NCBI RefSeq assembly: GCF_900129965.1
Contig: NZ_FQXM01000012.1
Location: 1-64,000 of the forward strand
Origin: Clostridium grantii DSM 8605
Lineage (GTDB): Bacteria; Bacillota; Clostridia; Clostridiales; Clostridiaceae
Reading direction: 5' to 3'
DNA: 64,000 bases
A program made the translations under genes and the position numbers. Positions within the stretch are counted from its first letter, which is position 1; each line of letters opens with the position of its first letter. A model generated the notes under the pieces. That model saw only the letters and a program-made list of their open reading frames with translations, did not search any database and was not told where the DNA came from. This document shows positions 7,761 to 15,894 of the stretch, in pieces.

Positions 7761-8423
7761 ATGAAAATATATATTATTGAAGACGATACTGTTTTACGCT
7801 CTGAACTTGTAAAGCTACTTTGTGTCTATGGGTATGAATGTGCTTATGATGATGATTATGCAAATATTATTTCCCTAGCACTGGATGCAAAGGCTGATTT
7901 AATTTTGTTAGATGTAAATCTGCCCATATTTGATGGGTTTCATATATGTCGTGAAATACGAAAGGTGTCCTCCACTCCAATTATTGTGGTAACAAGTCGC
8001 TCTACCGATATGGATGAACTTATGAGTATGAATTTAGGTGCTGATGATTTTGTAACAAAGCCATATAATACACAAATTTTATTGGCAAGAATAGGTGCTA
8101 TCTTAAAAAGAAGTGAAATTCCAATGACTTCTACAAAAGTGGAATACAAAGGGCTTGTATTTTCAGCAGAAAAAAGCACAATAATCTGTGGAGACTTGGA
8201 AGTGGAACTTACCAAAAATGAAATGAAAATCTATTCTGTCTTGTTGCAGAACAGAGGCAAAATTGTTTCTCGTGATGAAATTATGAATGAGCTTTGGCAG
8301 TCTGACGAATTTGTTGATGACAATACTTTGACGGTTAATATCAACCGTCTTAGAAAAAAGATTGATGAAATAGGGATAAAAGACTTTATTACCACCAAGC
8401 GTGGACAGGGATATATGATATGA
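7761..8423 (+). CDS. OmpR/BceR-type response regulator
   Basis: The 220-residue protein has a receiver domain (acidic pair EDD at 7-9, phosphoacceptor in LLDVNLPIFDG at about residue 52, TSR and K in FVTKPYN) and a winged-helix DNA-binding domain (ELTKNEMKIYSVLL, VNINRLRKKI, ITTKRGQGYMI). It overlaps the kinase gene by 4 bases. In Bce-type systems this regulator activates the ABC transporter and other peptide-resistance genes. The direct-repeat operators at 9490 and 10358 are good candidates for its binding sites. Confidence 0.9.
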   Translation: MKIYIIEDDTVLRSELVKLLCVYGYECAYDDDYANIISLALDAKADLILLDVNLPIFDGFHICREIRKVSSTPIIVVTSRSTDMDELMSMNLGADDFVTKPYNTQILLARIGAILKRSEIPMTSTKVEYKGLVFSAEKSTIICGDLEVELTKNEMKIYSVLLQNRGKIVSRDEIMNELWQSDEFVDDNTLTVNINRLRKKIDEIGIKDFITTKRGQGYMI

Positions 8424-9430
8424 AATTTTTACCATTTGTAAAAGAAAAGGTAGTTTTCATTATTTTGCAAGTAGGTATGATTGCTTTTTTGGCAGTGATG
8501 CTCTCTTTTTACCAAGTGAGTGGTGCAATGACATTTTTGATTTGTTTTATTTTGTGTCTCATTGCAGTTACATCATTTACCTTTGAGTACTATAATAAAA
8601 ATAAGTTCTATAAAAATCTTTATCAAAATTTAAATGATCTCTCGAAAAAACACTATATATCCACCATGGTAGAAATCCCAGACTTTGAAGAAGGTGTTAT
8701 ATTAACAGATGTTTTGCAACAAAGTTCAAAATCTATGAACGATGAAATAGCCACTTTTCGCCATATTAGCGAGGACTACAAAGACTATATTGAAGCATGG
8801 ATACACGAAATTAAATTGCCTATAGCCTGTGTAGATTTAATATGTGAAAACAACAAAGACGAGGTAACTGCGAATATTAGAGAAGAACTCAAACGTATTG
8901 ACAGCTTTGTGGAACAAGCACTTTACTATGCTCGTAGCACATATGTAGAAAAAGATTATGTCTTAAAAGAAATATCCTTGAATGATTTAGTAAGGTCGAG
9001 TGTTAAAAAACATTCCAAACAACTTATAGGGGCAAAAGCTAGCCTTTCACTTAATGATTTAGACATCAATGTTTATGGTGATTCAAAGTGGTTGGATTTT
9101 ATATTGGGGCAGATTATTTCTAATGCAATTAAATACAAAAGGGAAGATTTAAGCATCTCATTTTATGCAAGAGAAAATAAAGAAAATAGCATACTGTATA
9201 TTGATGACAACGGAATTGGTATAAGCGAAACAGATATTGACAGAGTTTTTGAAAAAGGTTTCACCGGAGAAAATGGAAGAAAGTTCACGAAATCCACAGG
9301 CATTGGATTATACCTGTGCAAAAAACTTTGTGATAAAATGTATTTAGGATTTGAGATTACCTCTAAAATAGGACTAGGAACAACGATTAAAATTATATTT
9401 CCAAAAGACAGTAGGCTGTTACTTTTGTAA
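8420..9430 (+). CDS. BceS-type intramembrane-sensing histidine kinase
   Basis: The 336-residue kinase has two membrane helices within the first 55 residues and almost no extracellular loop, the mark of BceS-like kinases. The phosphoacceptor is in EAWIHEIKLP at about residue 127. N-box (QIISNAIKYK), G1 (DDNGIGI) and G2 (STGIGLYLCKKL) are intact. Such kinases detect antimicrobial peptides through their partner ABC transporter, here encoded at 11042-13778. The ATG overlaps the response regulator stop (ATGA). Confidence 0.9.
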   Translation: MKFLPFVKEKVVFIILQVGMIAFLAVMLSFYQVSGAMTFLICFILCLIAVTSFTFEYYNKNKFYKNLYQNLNDLSKKHYISTMVEIPDFEEGVILTDVLQQSSKSMNDEIATFRHISEDYKDYIEAWIHEIKLPIACVDLICENNKDEVTANIREELKRIDSFVEQALYYARSTYVEKDYVLKEISLNDLVRSSVKKHSKQLIGAKASLSLNDLDINVYGDSKWLDFILGQIISNAIKYKREDLSISFYARENKENSILYIDDNGIGISETDIDRVFEKGFTGENGRKFTKSTGIGLYLCKKLCDKMYLGFEITSKIGLGTTIKIIFPKDSRLLLL

Positions 9431-9447
9431 TAATGGTATAAATAGGC

Positions 9448-9478
9448 TAACAGGCGATTTGTTTCGTCTGTTTTTTTA
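9448..9478 (+). terminator. Rho-independent terminator after the kinase
   Basis: AACAGGCGA pairs with TCGTCTGTT (one G-T pair) followed by seven T residues. It separates the regulator operon from the resistance genes. Confidence 0.7.
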
Positions 9479-9489
9479 TGTGACAAAAC

Positions 9490-9521
9490 TGTAAGGATAA
9501 TGTAAGGTGAATCAATGGTAG
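9490..9521 (+). promoter_or_regulatory. Direct-repeat operator, copy 1 (likely response-regulator box)
   Basis: TGTAAGG occurs at 9490 and again at 9501, an 11-base period typical of OmpR-type regulators, followed by GAATCAATGGTAG. It stands 17 bases upstream of a TATAAT (9539-9544) that has no good -35 box, as expected for an activated promoter. A related 32-base block (25 of 32 identical) is at 10358-10389. Confidence 0.65.
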
Positions 9522-9573
9522 AAACATTTAGAACCTCCTATAATTAAACCATAACTTAAAGGAGGTCAACATT

Positions 9574-10074
9574 ATGATTACGATTTATAATGAAAACAAA
9601 ACATTGAAAAGCCTTGCAATTTTGACTTTGCCTATTTATATAATCGGCGTTCTATATTTCACTTTGCTTTGGAGAACAGGTAGCTTTAATGGTGAATATA
9701 ACCTTCACTTAAATCTAATTCCTTTTTTCTGGTTCATCGAGCCTGTATTTTTAGGTAAAGATTTTTATTTATCACAAATTGTTTTAAATATCATAATGTT
9801 TGTGCCGCTTGGTGTGATACTTCCTCTTATTTTTCGTTCTTGCAATGAAAAAAGAGTGTTGTGGATTGCATTTATGGTAACATTATCGATTGAGTTCTTG
9901 CAACCTATTTTTGGCAGATGCACAGATATTGACGATGTCATGTTGAATGTATTGGGTGCATTTATAGGATATATTTCACTTTGTGTTATGACAGAAAAAC
10001 TAAACAGTATGAAAGATAAAGTTGCATCTGCTTATTATTTACTAATGACAAAATATTTTCTTTCAGCAGTATAA
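9574..10074 (+). CDS. VanZ-like membrane protein
   Basis: The 166-residue protein has four membrane helices and typical VanZ-family features: LIPFFW after helix 1, NIIMFVPLGVILPL, and FLQPIFGRCTDIDDVMLNVLGAFIGY near the end. VanZ-family proteins can give low-level resistance to glycopeptides or lipopeptides. Here it is the first gene after the putative operator at 9490 and so likely part of the envelope-stress response controlled by the upstream two-component system. Ribosome site AAAGGAGG precedes the ATG. Confidence 0.85.
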   Translation: MITIYNENKTLKSLAILTLPIYIIGVLYFTLLWRTGSFNGEYNLHLNLIPFFWFIEPVFLGKDFYLSQIVLNIIMFVPLGVILPLIFRSCNEKRVLWIAFMVTLSIEFLQPIFGRCTDIDDVMLNVLGAFIGYISLCVMTEKLNSMKDKVASAYYLLMTKYFLSAV

Positions 10075-10100
10075 TTATAAAAACAAGGAGATAATAACAA

Positions 10101-10367
10101 ATGAAAAACACACCTTTTGATTACAGCGAAGATAAAATTTCAGTTTACTTTGAGGTAGCACGACCACCAATTGTAGCCGAGATTTTAATGGAAATCGGTT
10201 TTGTAAGAGACATTTTAATCAGAGAGTACGGAGTTACTTTAAGTCTTGCAATTCAGCAAATCCCAGAAGTTATAGTAGAAATATCCAGTCATAATGAAGC
10301 GATATACGGAGTTGTTCCAAAGTATCTGTTTGAATCAAATAGGCTTGAAAATCTTAATGTAACATAA
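10101..10367 (+). CDS. Hypothetical 88-residue cytoplasmic protein
   Basis: Starts MKNTPFDYSEDKISVYFEV after AAGGAG, 26 bases downstream of the VanZ-like gene, so probably in the same transcript. No signal peptide or membrane helix. Alternating hydrophobic residues suggest an alpha/beta fold. The second operator block overlaps its last four codons. Function unknown. Confidence 0.65.
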   Translation: MKNTPFDYSEDKISVYFEVARPPIVAEILMEIGFVRDILIREYGVTLSLAIQQIPEVIVEISSHNEAIYGVVPKYLFESNRLENLNVT

Positions 10368-10389
10368 ATGCAAGGTAAATCAATGATAG
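10358..10389 (+). promoter_or_regulatory. Direct-repeat operator, copy 2
   Basis: TGTAACA at 10358 and TGCAAGG at 10369 (11-base period), followed by TAAATCAATGATAG. Twenty-five of 32 positions match the block at 9490-9521. It overlaps the end of the preceding gene and probably drives the lipoprotein and perhaps the ABC transporter genes. Confidence 0.6.
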
Positions 10390-10450
10390 CAAATAATAAA
10401 CGATGGCAAGATAAACATGTAAAAAAACTTAATTATAGGAAAGTGAGGAT

Positions 10451-10936
10451 ATGAATATGAAAAAAACAATCGCAATAATTTTATCTGTGATGCTGTTTAC
10501 AACCGCATTGGCTGGATGTGGTGCAACTGATGATTTAAAATCGATGGTAAAAGCAGAAGATGCTGTAGTTGTTGATAAAAATAGCGAAAATGCAAATGAT
10601 GTTAATGTAGCTTCCAACGATGATTACGAAGTGAAAATTGTTGGAACAGTGTATAGTTATTCTTCAAAGAGAAAATTGCTGGTAAAAATTGAAAATAAAA
10701 CTGATGAAGATCTTTATTTCAGTGCAACGAACATAAAAGTTGATGAAGTTGAAAACACAATGGAAGCAGGCGGAAATGATGTGGTTAAGGCAAATACAAA
10801 AGAAACGCTGCCTATGGTTTTTGAGGAATGGACAGATTTTGAACACTGCTCAGGAGAAATAATTATTACAAATGAATCGAGTACAATAAATAACACACAT
10901 GAATTTAATATAATCATTACAAATATTAATGAATAA
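10451..10936 (+). CDS. Secreted lipoprotein in the Bce-type module
   Basis: The 161-residue protein has a lipoprotein signal (ILSVMLFTTALAGCG, lipobox LAGC with the cysteine at about residue 24). An acidic linker follows, then a beta-sandwich-like domain (YEVKIVGTVYSYSSKRKLLV, then ENKTDEDLYFSATNIKV) resembling the DUF4352/DUF5067 type of extracellular immunoglobulin-like domains. It sits between two peptide-resistance genes and behind the second operator, so it may protect or sense at the cell surface. The exact family is uncertain. Confidence 0.78.
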   Translation: MNMKKTIAIILSVMLFTTALAGCGATDDLKSMVKAEDAVVVDKNSENANDVNVASNDDYEVKIVGTVYSYSSKRKLLVKIENKTDEDLYFSATNIKVDEVENTMEAGGNDVVKANTKETLPMVFEEWTDFEHCSGEIIITNESSTINNTHEFNIIITNINE

Positions 10937-11041
10937 GTGGAGAAAAACTATGAATCTAAAAAAGTTGCAGAAGTTTTATTTATGATGTTAAATACAACCG
11001 ATATAGGTTATTTTATTGCTATAAATTAAGGAGGAAAAATT

Positions 11042-11806
11042 ATGAACACAATTTTAAAAGTAGAACATTTGGAAAAATATTATGGAAACAAGGGTAACAT
11101 TACACGTGCCATAGATGATATTAGTTTTTCTGTATGTGAGGGTGAATATATTGGAATTATGGGTGCATCTGGTAGTGGAAAAACCACATTGTTAAACTGT
11201 GTATCCACCATTGACAGCCCCACAGCAGGCAATATAATAATCGGTAACAAAGATATAACCACAATGAAAATGGCACAGCTATCCAAGTTTCGTAGGGAGG
11301 AATTAGGATTTATTTTCCAAGATTTCAACCTGCTTGACACCTTAACAGCTTTTGAAAATATTGCTCTTGCGCTTACTATTTTAAAAACTAATCCCGAAGA
11401 AATTGAACCTAAAGTATTTGCAGTTGCAGAACTTTTGAACATCACAGATGTCCTTAAAAAATATCCATACCAGATGTCTGGAGGACAAAAACAACGTGTT
11501 GCTTCAGCAAGAGCGATCGTTACTAACCCTAAGCTTATTTTAGCTGATGAGCCAACGGGAGCACTGGATTCTAAATCTGCAAGAACGTTACTGGAAAGCT
11601 TTAAAAAACTCAATGAAGAAATGAATGCCGTTATCTTAATGGTAACTCATGATGCCTTTACAGCAAGCTACTGCAAGAGAATCTTGTTCATTAAAGATGG
11701 TAAAATATTCACAGAACTTACTCGTGGAGCTGAAAAGCGTAAAGACTTTTTTGACCGTATTATAGAAGTTATCTCACTTCTTGCAGGTGATGTAAATGTT
11801 GACTAA
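11042..11806 (+). CDS. BceA-type ABC transporter ATP-binding protein
   Basis: The 254-residue ATPase has Walker A (GASGSGKTTL), Q-loop (FIFQDFNLLD), signature (MSGGQKQRVA), Walker B (LILADEPTGALD) and H-loop (MVTHD), all intact. Bce-type ATPases pair with a ten-helix permease to move or detach peptide antibiotics and to report flux to the kinase. Ribosome site AAGGAGG. The stop overlaps the permease start by 11 bases. Confidence 0.93.
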   Translation: MNTILKVEHLEKYYGNKGNITRAIDDISFSVCEGEYIGIMGASGSGKTTLLNCVSTIDSPTAGNIIIGNKDITTMKMAQLSKFRREELGFIFQDFNLLDTLTAFENIALALTILKTNPEEIEPKVFAVAELLNITDVLKKYPYQMSGGQKQRVASARAIVTNPKLILADEPTGALDSKSARTLLESFKKLNEEMNAVILMVTHDAFTASYCKRILFIKDGKIFTELTRGAEKRKDFFDRIIEVISLLAGDVNVD

Positions 11807-13778
11807 ATTGGCATTTAAAAATGCGTCTAAAAGTTTCAAAGATTATGCAGTTTATTTCTTCACCTTGGTTTTAGGTGTGTGCGTATTTTATATGTTTAAC
11901 TCTATTTATGCACAACAGGAAATTATGGTTGTTACAGAAACTACAAATCAATCAATGGTGGCACTTAGACAGCTACTATCTTACATTTCTGCATTTGTGG
12001 CGGTTATTTTAGGGTTTTTGATAATCTATGCCAATAACTTTTTTATAAAACGTAGAAAAAAAGAGCTTGGTATCTATATGACACTGGGAATGACTAAGAG
12101 AAAAATCTCAACCATTTTGCTTTTGGAAACCTCAATTATGGCAATGGTTGCGTTAATTGTAGGATTAGTAGCAGGTATTTTTAGTTCACAGTTTATGTCA
12201 TTTTTTACAGCAAAAATATTTGAAGCAGATATGAGTGCCTATAAGTTTGTGTTTTCAATGGACGCTACATTAAAAAGTATCTTATATTTCGGACTTATAT
12301 TTTTAACAGTTATTTTATTTAACACCTTTGCCATAGGTAAATTCAATCTGATTGACTTAATTTATGGTGGAAGAAAAAACGAGAGTTTGAAAATAAAAAG
12401 CACAGGTGTTGCCATTGCCATTTTTATCATGTCAATTATTTCTTTGGGCTTATCATACTATATCATTCTCAAAAATGGCATGATCAATATTAACTTTTGG
12501 TTTTTACTATCTTTAATACTGGGAGTATCGGGGACTGTTTTATTTTTTCTTTCAATGTCTACCTTCATCATTAAGCTGGTACAGGGGAATAAAAAGCTGT
12601 ATTATAAGAATTTAAATATCTTTGTTTTAAGACAGCTAAACAGCAAGGTTAACACCAATTTTATATCAATATCAGTGGTTTCCATTGTGCTACTCCTTGT
12701 AATTGGCATTTTCTCATCGGGCTACAGCATGCAAAATATTTTCTCTAAGGAGCTTCAAAATTCTGTGCCTTTTTCCTTTAGTATTGCGAATTATTATGAT
12801 GAAGGAAACTATGTGAATGGAATTTATGACAGCTTACCAGCACAGCTTAAAAACAGTGAGTATATTGAATCTTATGATGAACACAAAATTTATATTATGA
12901 AAAATGGGGATAATCACTATGAAGATTATGAATTAGATTTATCTTCAATAGGTGAAAACTTTGTAGCAACACCTCTTAATTTTATGAGCTTGAGTGATTA
13001 TAATGATATTCGCAAGTTACAAGGGTTAGAGCCTCACACATTAGCTAATTCAAATTATCTTGTTTTAGTAGATGACGTAACAGAAGATATTGGAGTGCAA
13101 TTCATAAATGATAATAAATACATCACCATTAACGGTGAAGAACTTTCACCAATAGACATGGTGTCTAAAACAGCAACTTCAAATACCAACTATGTATCCA
13201 TTGCGTTTGTCGTAAATGATAGATTTCTCGAAAGTATGACTATACAAGAAACTGTTTTAAATATTCAATGTAAAAATGAGGAAGATGCTGCTGCTTTTGA
13301 TGTTATGTTAAAGGAATATCGTTCCAGCGTCGGTAAAAACTCTGCCTTTGCTTACTATATAAGCCGCCAATATATTTATGCAAATTCGATTACTACAAAA
13401 GCTCTTGTTTCATTCCTTGCTATTTATTTAGGCTTTGTATTTATGATTACGTGTGCTGCAATCCTTGCATTACAACAGCTTTCTGAAGCAGAAGATAACA
13501 GAGGCAGATATGTACTGCTAAAAAAATTGGGAGCAGAAAAATCAATGCTCAATAAAGCGCTATTTGCTCAGATATTAAGCTACTTTTTATTGCCCTTATC
13601 TCTTGCAATCGTTCATTCGATCGTTGGACTTAGTGCAGCAAACGAGGTAATACAACAGTTTGGTAAAATTGATGTATTTTCGAGTATTATTACAACAGCA
13701 ATTTTTGTAGTATTCGTGTATGGAGCATATTTTACTCTCACTTATATTGGTAGTAAAAATATTATAAATAAGGGATAG
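11796..13778 (+). CDS. BceB-type ABC transporter permease
   Basis: The 660-residue FtsX-type permease has the Bce topology: TM1, then three helices, helices 5-7, a large extracellular domain of about 210 residues (roughly residues 310-520, starting near SGYSMQNIF), and three carboxy-terminal helices (one containing FLAIYLGFVFMITCAAILAL). Length matches BceB-like proteins (about 620-670). The extracellular domain is the usual peptide-binding and kinase-signalling part. Together with the kinase at 8420 it should form the sensing complex. Confidence 0.92.
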   Translation: MLTKLAFKNASKSFKDYAVYFFTLVLGVCVFYMFNSIYAQQEIMVVTETTNQSMVALRQLLSYISAFVAVILGFLIIYANNFFIKRRKKELGIYMTLGMTKRKISTILLLETSIMAMVALIVGLVAGIFSSQFMSFFTAKIFEADMSAYKFVFSMDATLKSILYFGLIFLTVILFNTFAIGKFNLIDLIYGGRKNESLKIKSTGVAIAIFIMSIISLGLSYYIILKNGMININFWFLLSLILGVSGTVLFFLSMSTFIIKLVQGNKKLYYKNLNIFVLRQLNSKVNTNFISISVVSIVLLLVIGIFSSGYSMQNIFSKELQNSVPFSFSIANYYDEGNYVNGIYDSLPAQLKNSEYIESYDEHKIYIMKNGDNHYEDYELDLSSIGENFVATPLNFMSLSDYNDIRKLQGLEPHTLANSNYLVLVDDVTEDIGVQFINDNKYITINGEELSPIDMVSKTATSNTNYVSIAFVVNDRFLESMTIQETVLNIQCKNEEDAAAFDVMLKEYRSSVGKNSAFAYYISRQYIYANSITTKALVSFLAIYLGFVFMITCAAILALQQLSEAEDNRGRYVLLKKLGAEKSMLNKALFAQILSYFLLPLSLAIVHSIVGLSAANEVIQQFGKIDVFSSIITTAIFVVFVYGAYFTLTYIGSKNIINKG

Positions 13779-13805
13779 ATCCCACACCACACAATAGACC
13801 CAAGA

Positions 13806-13881
13806 TTGGATATTTTCCCGCAAACGATAATCCACCTTGGATATGTTTCCGTATACGAGCGTGGATATGCTCCCAACAACG
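13806..13881 (+). repeat. Three imperfect tandem repeats, possible IS end
   Basis: TTGGATATTTTCCCGCAAACG (13806-13826), TTGGATATGTTTCCGTATACG (13837) and GTGGATATGCTCCCAACAACG (13861) share the pattern GGATAT-N-TCC. Multiple terminal repeats of this kind are seen at the ends of IS21-family elements, but no transposase is left here. The segment is more GC-rich than its surroundings. Remnant of an insertion sequence is my best guess. Confidence 0.4.
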
Positions 13882-14005
13882 GAAGGGGGTGAAAAGGTGC
13901 TTTTGATAGCTATCAATTCAACTCCAAGCATCCTGTATTTGGAAACATAACAGCGGTTAAGCTGCATGAAATGAGCGTTGGGTATAGATAATATCTATAG
14001 TTACA

Positions 14006-14074
14006 AAAATCCCATTATACATAGCAAATTATACGAATGTTGGCGCGAAAAAATACTCAACCTCTGAATTAGAA
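14006..14074 (+). repeat. Duplicate of the IS91-like unit's outer end (truncated)
   Basis: Bases from CCCATTATACATAGCAAATT through GAATTAGA repeat the sequence at 14441-14509 almost exactly (for example GTTGGCGCGAAAAAA). The duplicate is cut off by the 125-bp palindrome at 14075. It shows that an earlier copy of the same element once lay here. Confidence 0.65.
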
Positions 14075-14199
14075 AGCAAGTTCGTCGGCAAAGCCTCCTT
14101 ACTAGTGCACCGGTGCTGATTAGCAAATTGTAAATAATGTTAATTGTAGTTAATAAGCACCGGTGCTCCTAGTGAGGAAGTGCAACTGACGAACTTGTT
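14075..14199 (+). mobile_element. 125-bp palindromic element, copy 3
   Basis: Third copy of the palindrome, nearly identical to the one at 7285-7409 (one visible change, GATTAGC for GATTAAC). It sits between a truncated IS91-like end and a gene remnant. Confidence 0.85.
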
Positions 14200-14200
14200 A

Positions 14201-14317
14201 GCTGATGTATTAATGAATACCGAAAGTATTAATTGTACTATGACAGCAAATGGTATGGTTGCTTCAAGAACAACACAATTAGGAAATGATTTCATTAATT
14301 TTATTGTGGATAAATAA
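14201..14317 (+). pseudogene. Carboxy-terminal remnant of an unidentified gene
   Basis: An open stretch of 38 codons starting ADVLMNTESIN and ending FINFIVDK plus stop directly follows the palindrome, with no start codon of its own. Codon use looks coding. I do not recognise the family. It is probably the 3' end of a gene whose front was lost when mobile elements recombined. Confidence 0.45.
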
Positions 14318-14733
14318 TGTGCTTCCACAATGATACATAATCAAACTACCATTTATGAATGTCCTTAAAATCTCCGCTAAGCGATGAAGAATTCTTTGTG
14401 TATCTCTTATAAATAGTAAATAAGAATAATGTATTCAACTTCCCATTATACATAGCAAATTATACGACTGTTGGCGCGAAAAAAACTCAACCTCTGAATT
14501 AGAGATTGAGTTTAGAAAAAGCATTCAGCACGCCAACTTTGGATAATTACTATAGCGCGAAACCGCGGTTATCGAAGCAAGAACTATGGGGTTTGAATAA
14601 TTCCATTTCGCATAAATTAAAAGATCATTTAAGAAAAAACTTCTAATACATAAGTAAAAAACATTTAAGAATATAGTAAATCAAGGCATTTTGACGTATT
14701 GGCCCCCTCCCCAGAAAGAGGCATATTATAAAG
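14318..14733. other. Gene-free end region of the IS91-like unit
   Basis: Contains the 14-bp terminal repeat AACTTCCCATTATA (14437-14450). It also has a large inverted structure: GTTGGCGCG (about 14473) faces CACGCCAAC (about 14532), enclosing a hairpin AACTCAACCTCT/AGAGATTGAGTT. Then comes CGCGAAACCGCGG. Structured ends like this are expected at the replication start or end of HUH-transposase elements. No gene seen. Confidence 0.5.
14437..14450 (+). repeat. Terminal inverted repeat of integrase/IS91-like unit (copy 2)
   Basis: AACTTCCCATTATA, the exact reverse complement of 521-534. It lies about 280 bases beyond the transposase stop. Confidence 0.5.
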
Positions 14734-15894
14734 TTATGCTGTTTTGATCATGATTGGTGGAGAATTAGAAGGAGCAATAATTCGTCTAAGTTTTTCTGAA
14801 CCACATTTGGGGCATTTTGTTATATCTCTACCAGTTATTTTCAAGATAAGTTGAAGTGTTGAAAGTTTTTCTTTAACTAAAATAGGTGTATTGGTAAGTT
14901 CTTTACATATATTTAGTTTGATAGTTTTGTTTCTATTTCCTAGCAATCCATAGTGTCTTATTTTCATGAATCTTCGTGGCAGTATATGAATTAGAAACCT
15001 ACGGATAAATTCATCGGCAGAAAGTTTCATTTGTTTATTCTTGCAGTTATCTTTGTAATCACGCCATTTGAATGTGACATAACCATTTTCAATATTAAGA
15101 ATACGATTGTTGGATATAGCAACTCTGTGAGAATATCTACCTAAATATTCAACTACGTAAGCCGCATTTTTAAAAGGTGGTTTGCAGTAAACAACCCATT
15201 CTTTCGAATAAAGAGAGGAAAGGAACTTTTCAAATTCTTTTCCCGAAGAAAGCTGCTCTTGGCTGCCATGAAACTCAAGTTTATTTTGGTAATAAAGCTG
15301 TTTGAGATAATACAGGAATTTTCCTCTCAATTTTCGAGATAGCACTTTCACAGGGATAAAAAATTTCTTTCTACTATTTACCCATGTTCCATTTGGTGAT
15401 AGTCCACCACCAGGGACAATGCAGTGAATATGAGGATGATGCATTAAATTTTGCCCCCAAGTATGTAACACAGAGGTGAATCCAAGCTTTGCACCAAGAT
15501 ATTTTTTATCTGCGGCAAGCTCTTCAAGGGTTTCTGCAACAGCTTTGAACAATACAGTATAAAGTTCTTTCTGATTTTGGTAAGCTATCATATTTAGTGT
15601 ATCTGGAATGGTGAACACTACGTGAAAGTAACCGATGTTAAGTAAATTGTTCTTTTGATTTTCAATCCAGTGTTCTTTAGCAAGAGTTTGGCATTTAGGA
15701 CAATGTCTATTACGGCAAGAATTATAAGAAATCTGGGTGTTACCACAACTTTCACAAGTGTCTATATGACCACCTAACTGTGAAGTTCTACAGTATTCAA
15801 TTGAAGACATAGCTTTATATTGTTCAAATGTAAGTTTATGTAGTTCGCGATATTCTTCGCCATATTTTATAAAAATATCTTGAACTTCAATCAT
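14734..15894 (-). CDS. IS91-family HUH transposase
   Basis: The 386-residue protein has an amino-terminal zinc-binding region (CESCGNTQ, then CRNRHCPKCQ), the HUH metal motif (HPHIHCIVPGGG) and a catalytic tyrosine region (YLGRYSHRVAISNNRI). A carboxy-terminal CPKCGS zinc pair follows. This is the Rep-like, rolling-circle transposase of IS91-type elements. I chose ATG 15894, which overlaps the integrase stop (ATGATTGA), so the two are translationally coupled. Length and motifs are intact, so the protein may be active even though its partner integrase is truncated. Confidence 0.9.
   Translation of the reverse strand: MIEVQDIFIKYGEEYRELHKLTFEQYKAMSSIEYCRTSQLGGHIDTCESCGNTQISYNSCRNRHCPKCQTLAKEHWIENQKNNLLNIGYFHVVFTIPDTLNMIAYQNQKELYTVLFKAVAETLEELAADKKYLGAKLGFTSVLHTWGQNLMHHPHIHCIVPGGGLSPNGTWVNSRKKFFIPVKVLSRKLRGKFLYYLKQLYYQNKLEFHGSQEQLSSGKEFEKFLSSLYSKEWVVYCKPPFKNAAYVVEYLGRYSHRVAISNNRILNIENGYVTFKWRDYKDNCKNKQMKLSADEFIRRFLIHILPRRFMKIRHYGLLGNRNKTIKLNICKELTNTPILVKEKLSTLQLILKITGRDITKCPKCGSEKLRRIIAPSNSPPIMIKTA

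Noticed and set aside
11080..11613. Minus-strand 177-codon frame inside the ABC ATPase
   Set aside because: Shadow of the conserved ATPase gene; no ribosome site.
14140..14328. Minus-strand frame ending LGAPVLINYN, like the tail of the gene after qatD
   Set aside because: The shared tail is encoded by the 125-bp palindrome, not by homologous genes.
14456..14545. Possible integron attC site (GTTGGCGCG ... CACGCCAAC)
   Set aside because: Arm order and the absence of any integron integrase or cassette array do not fit; more likely a structured element end.
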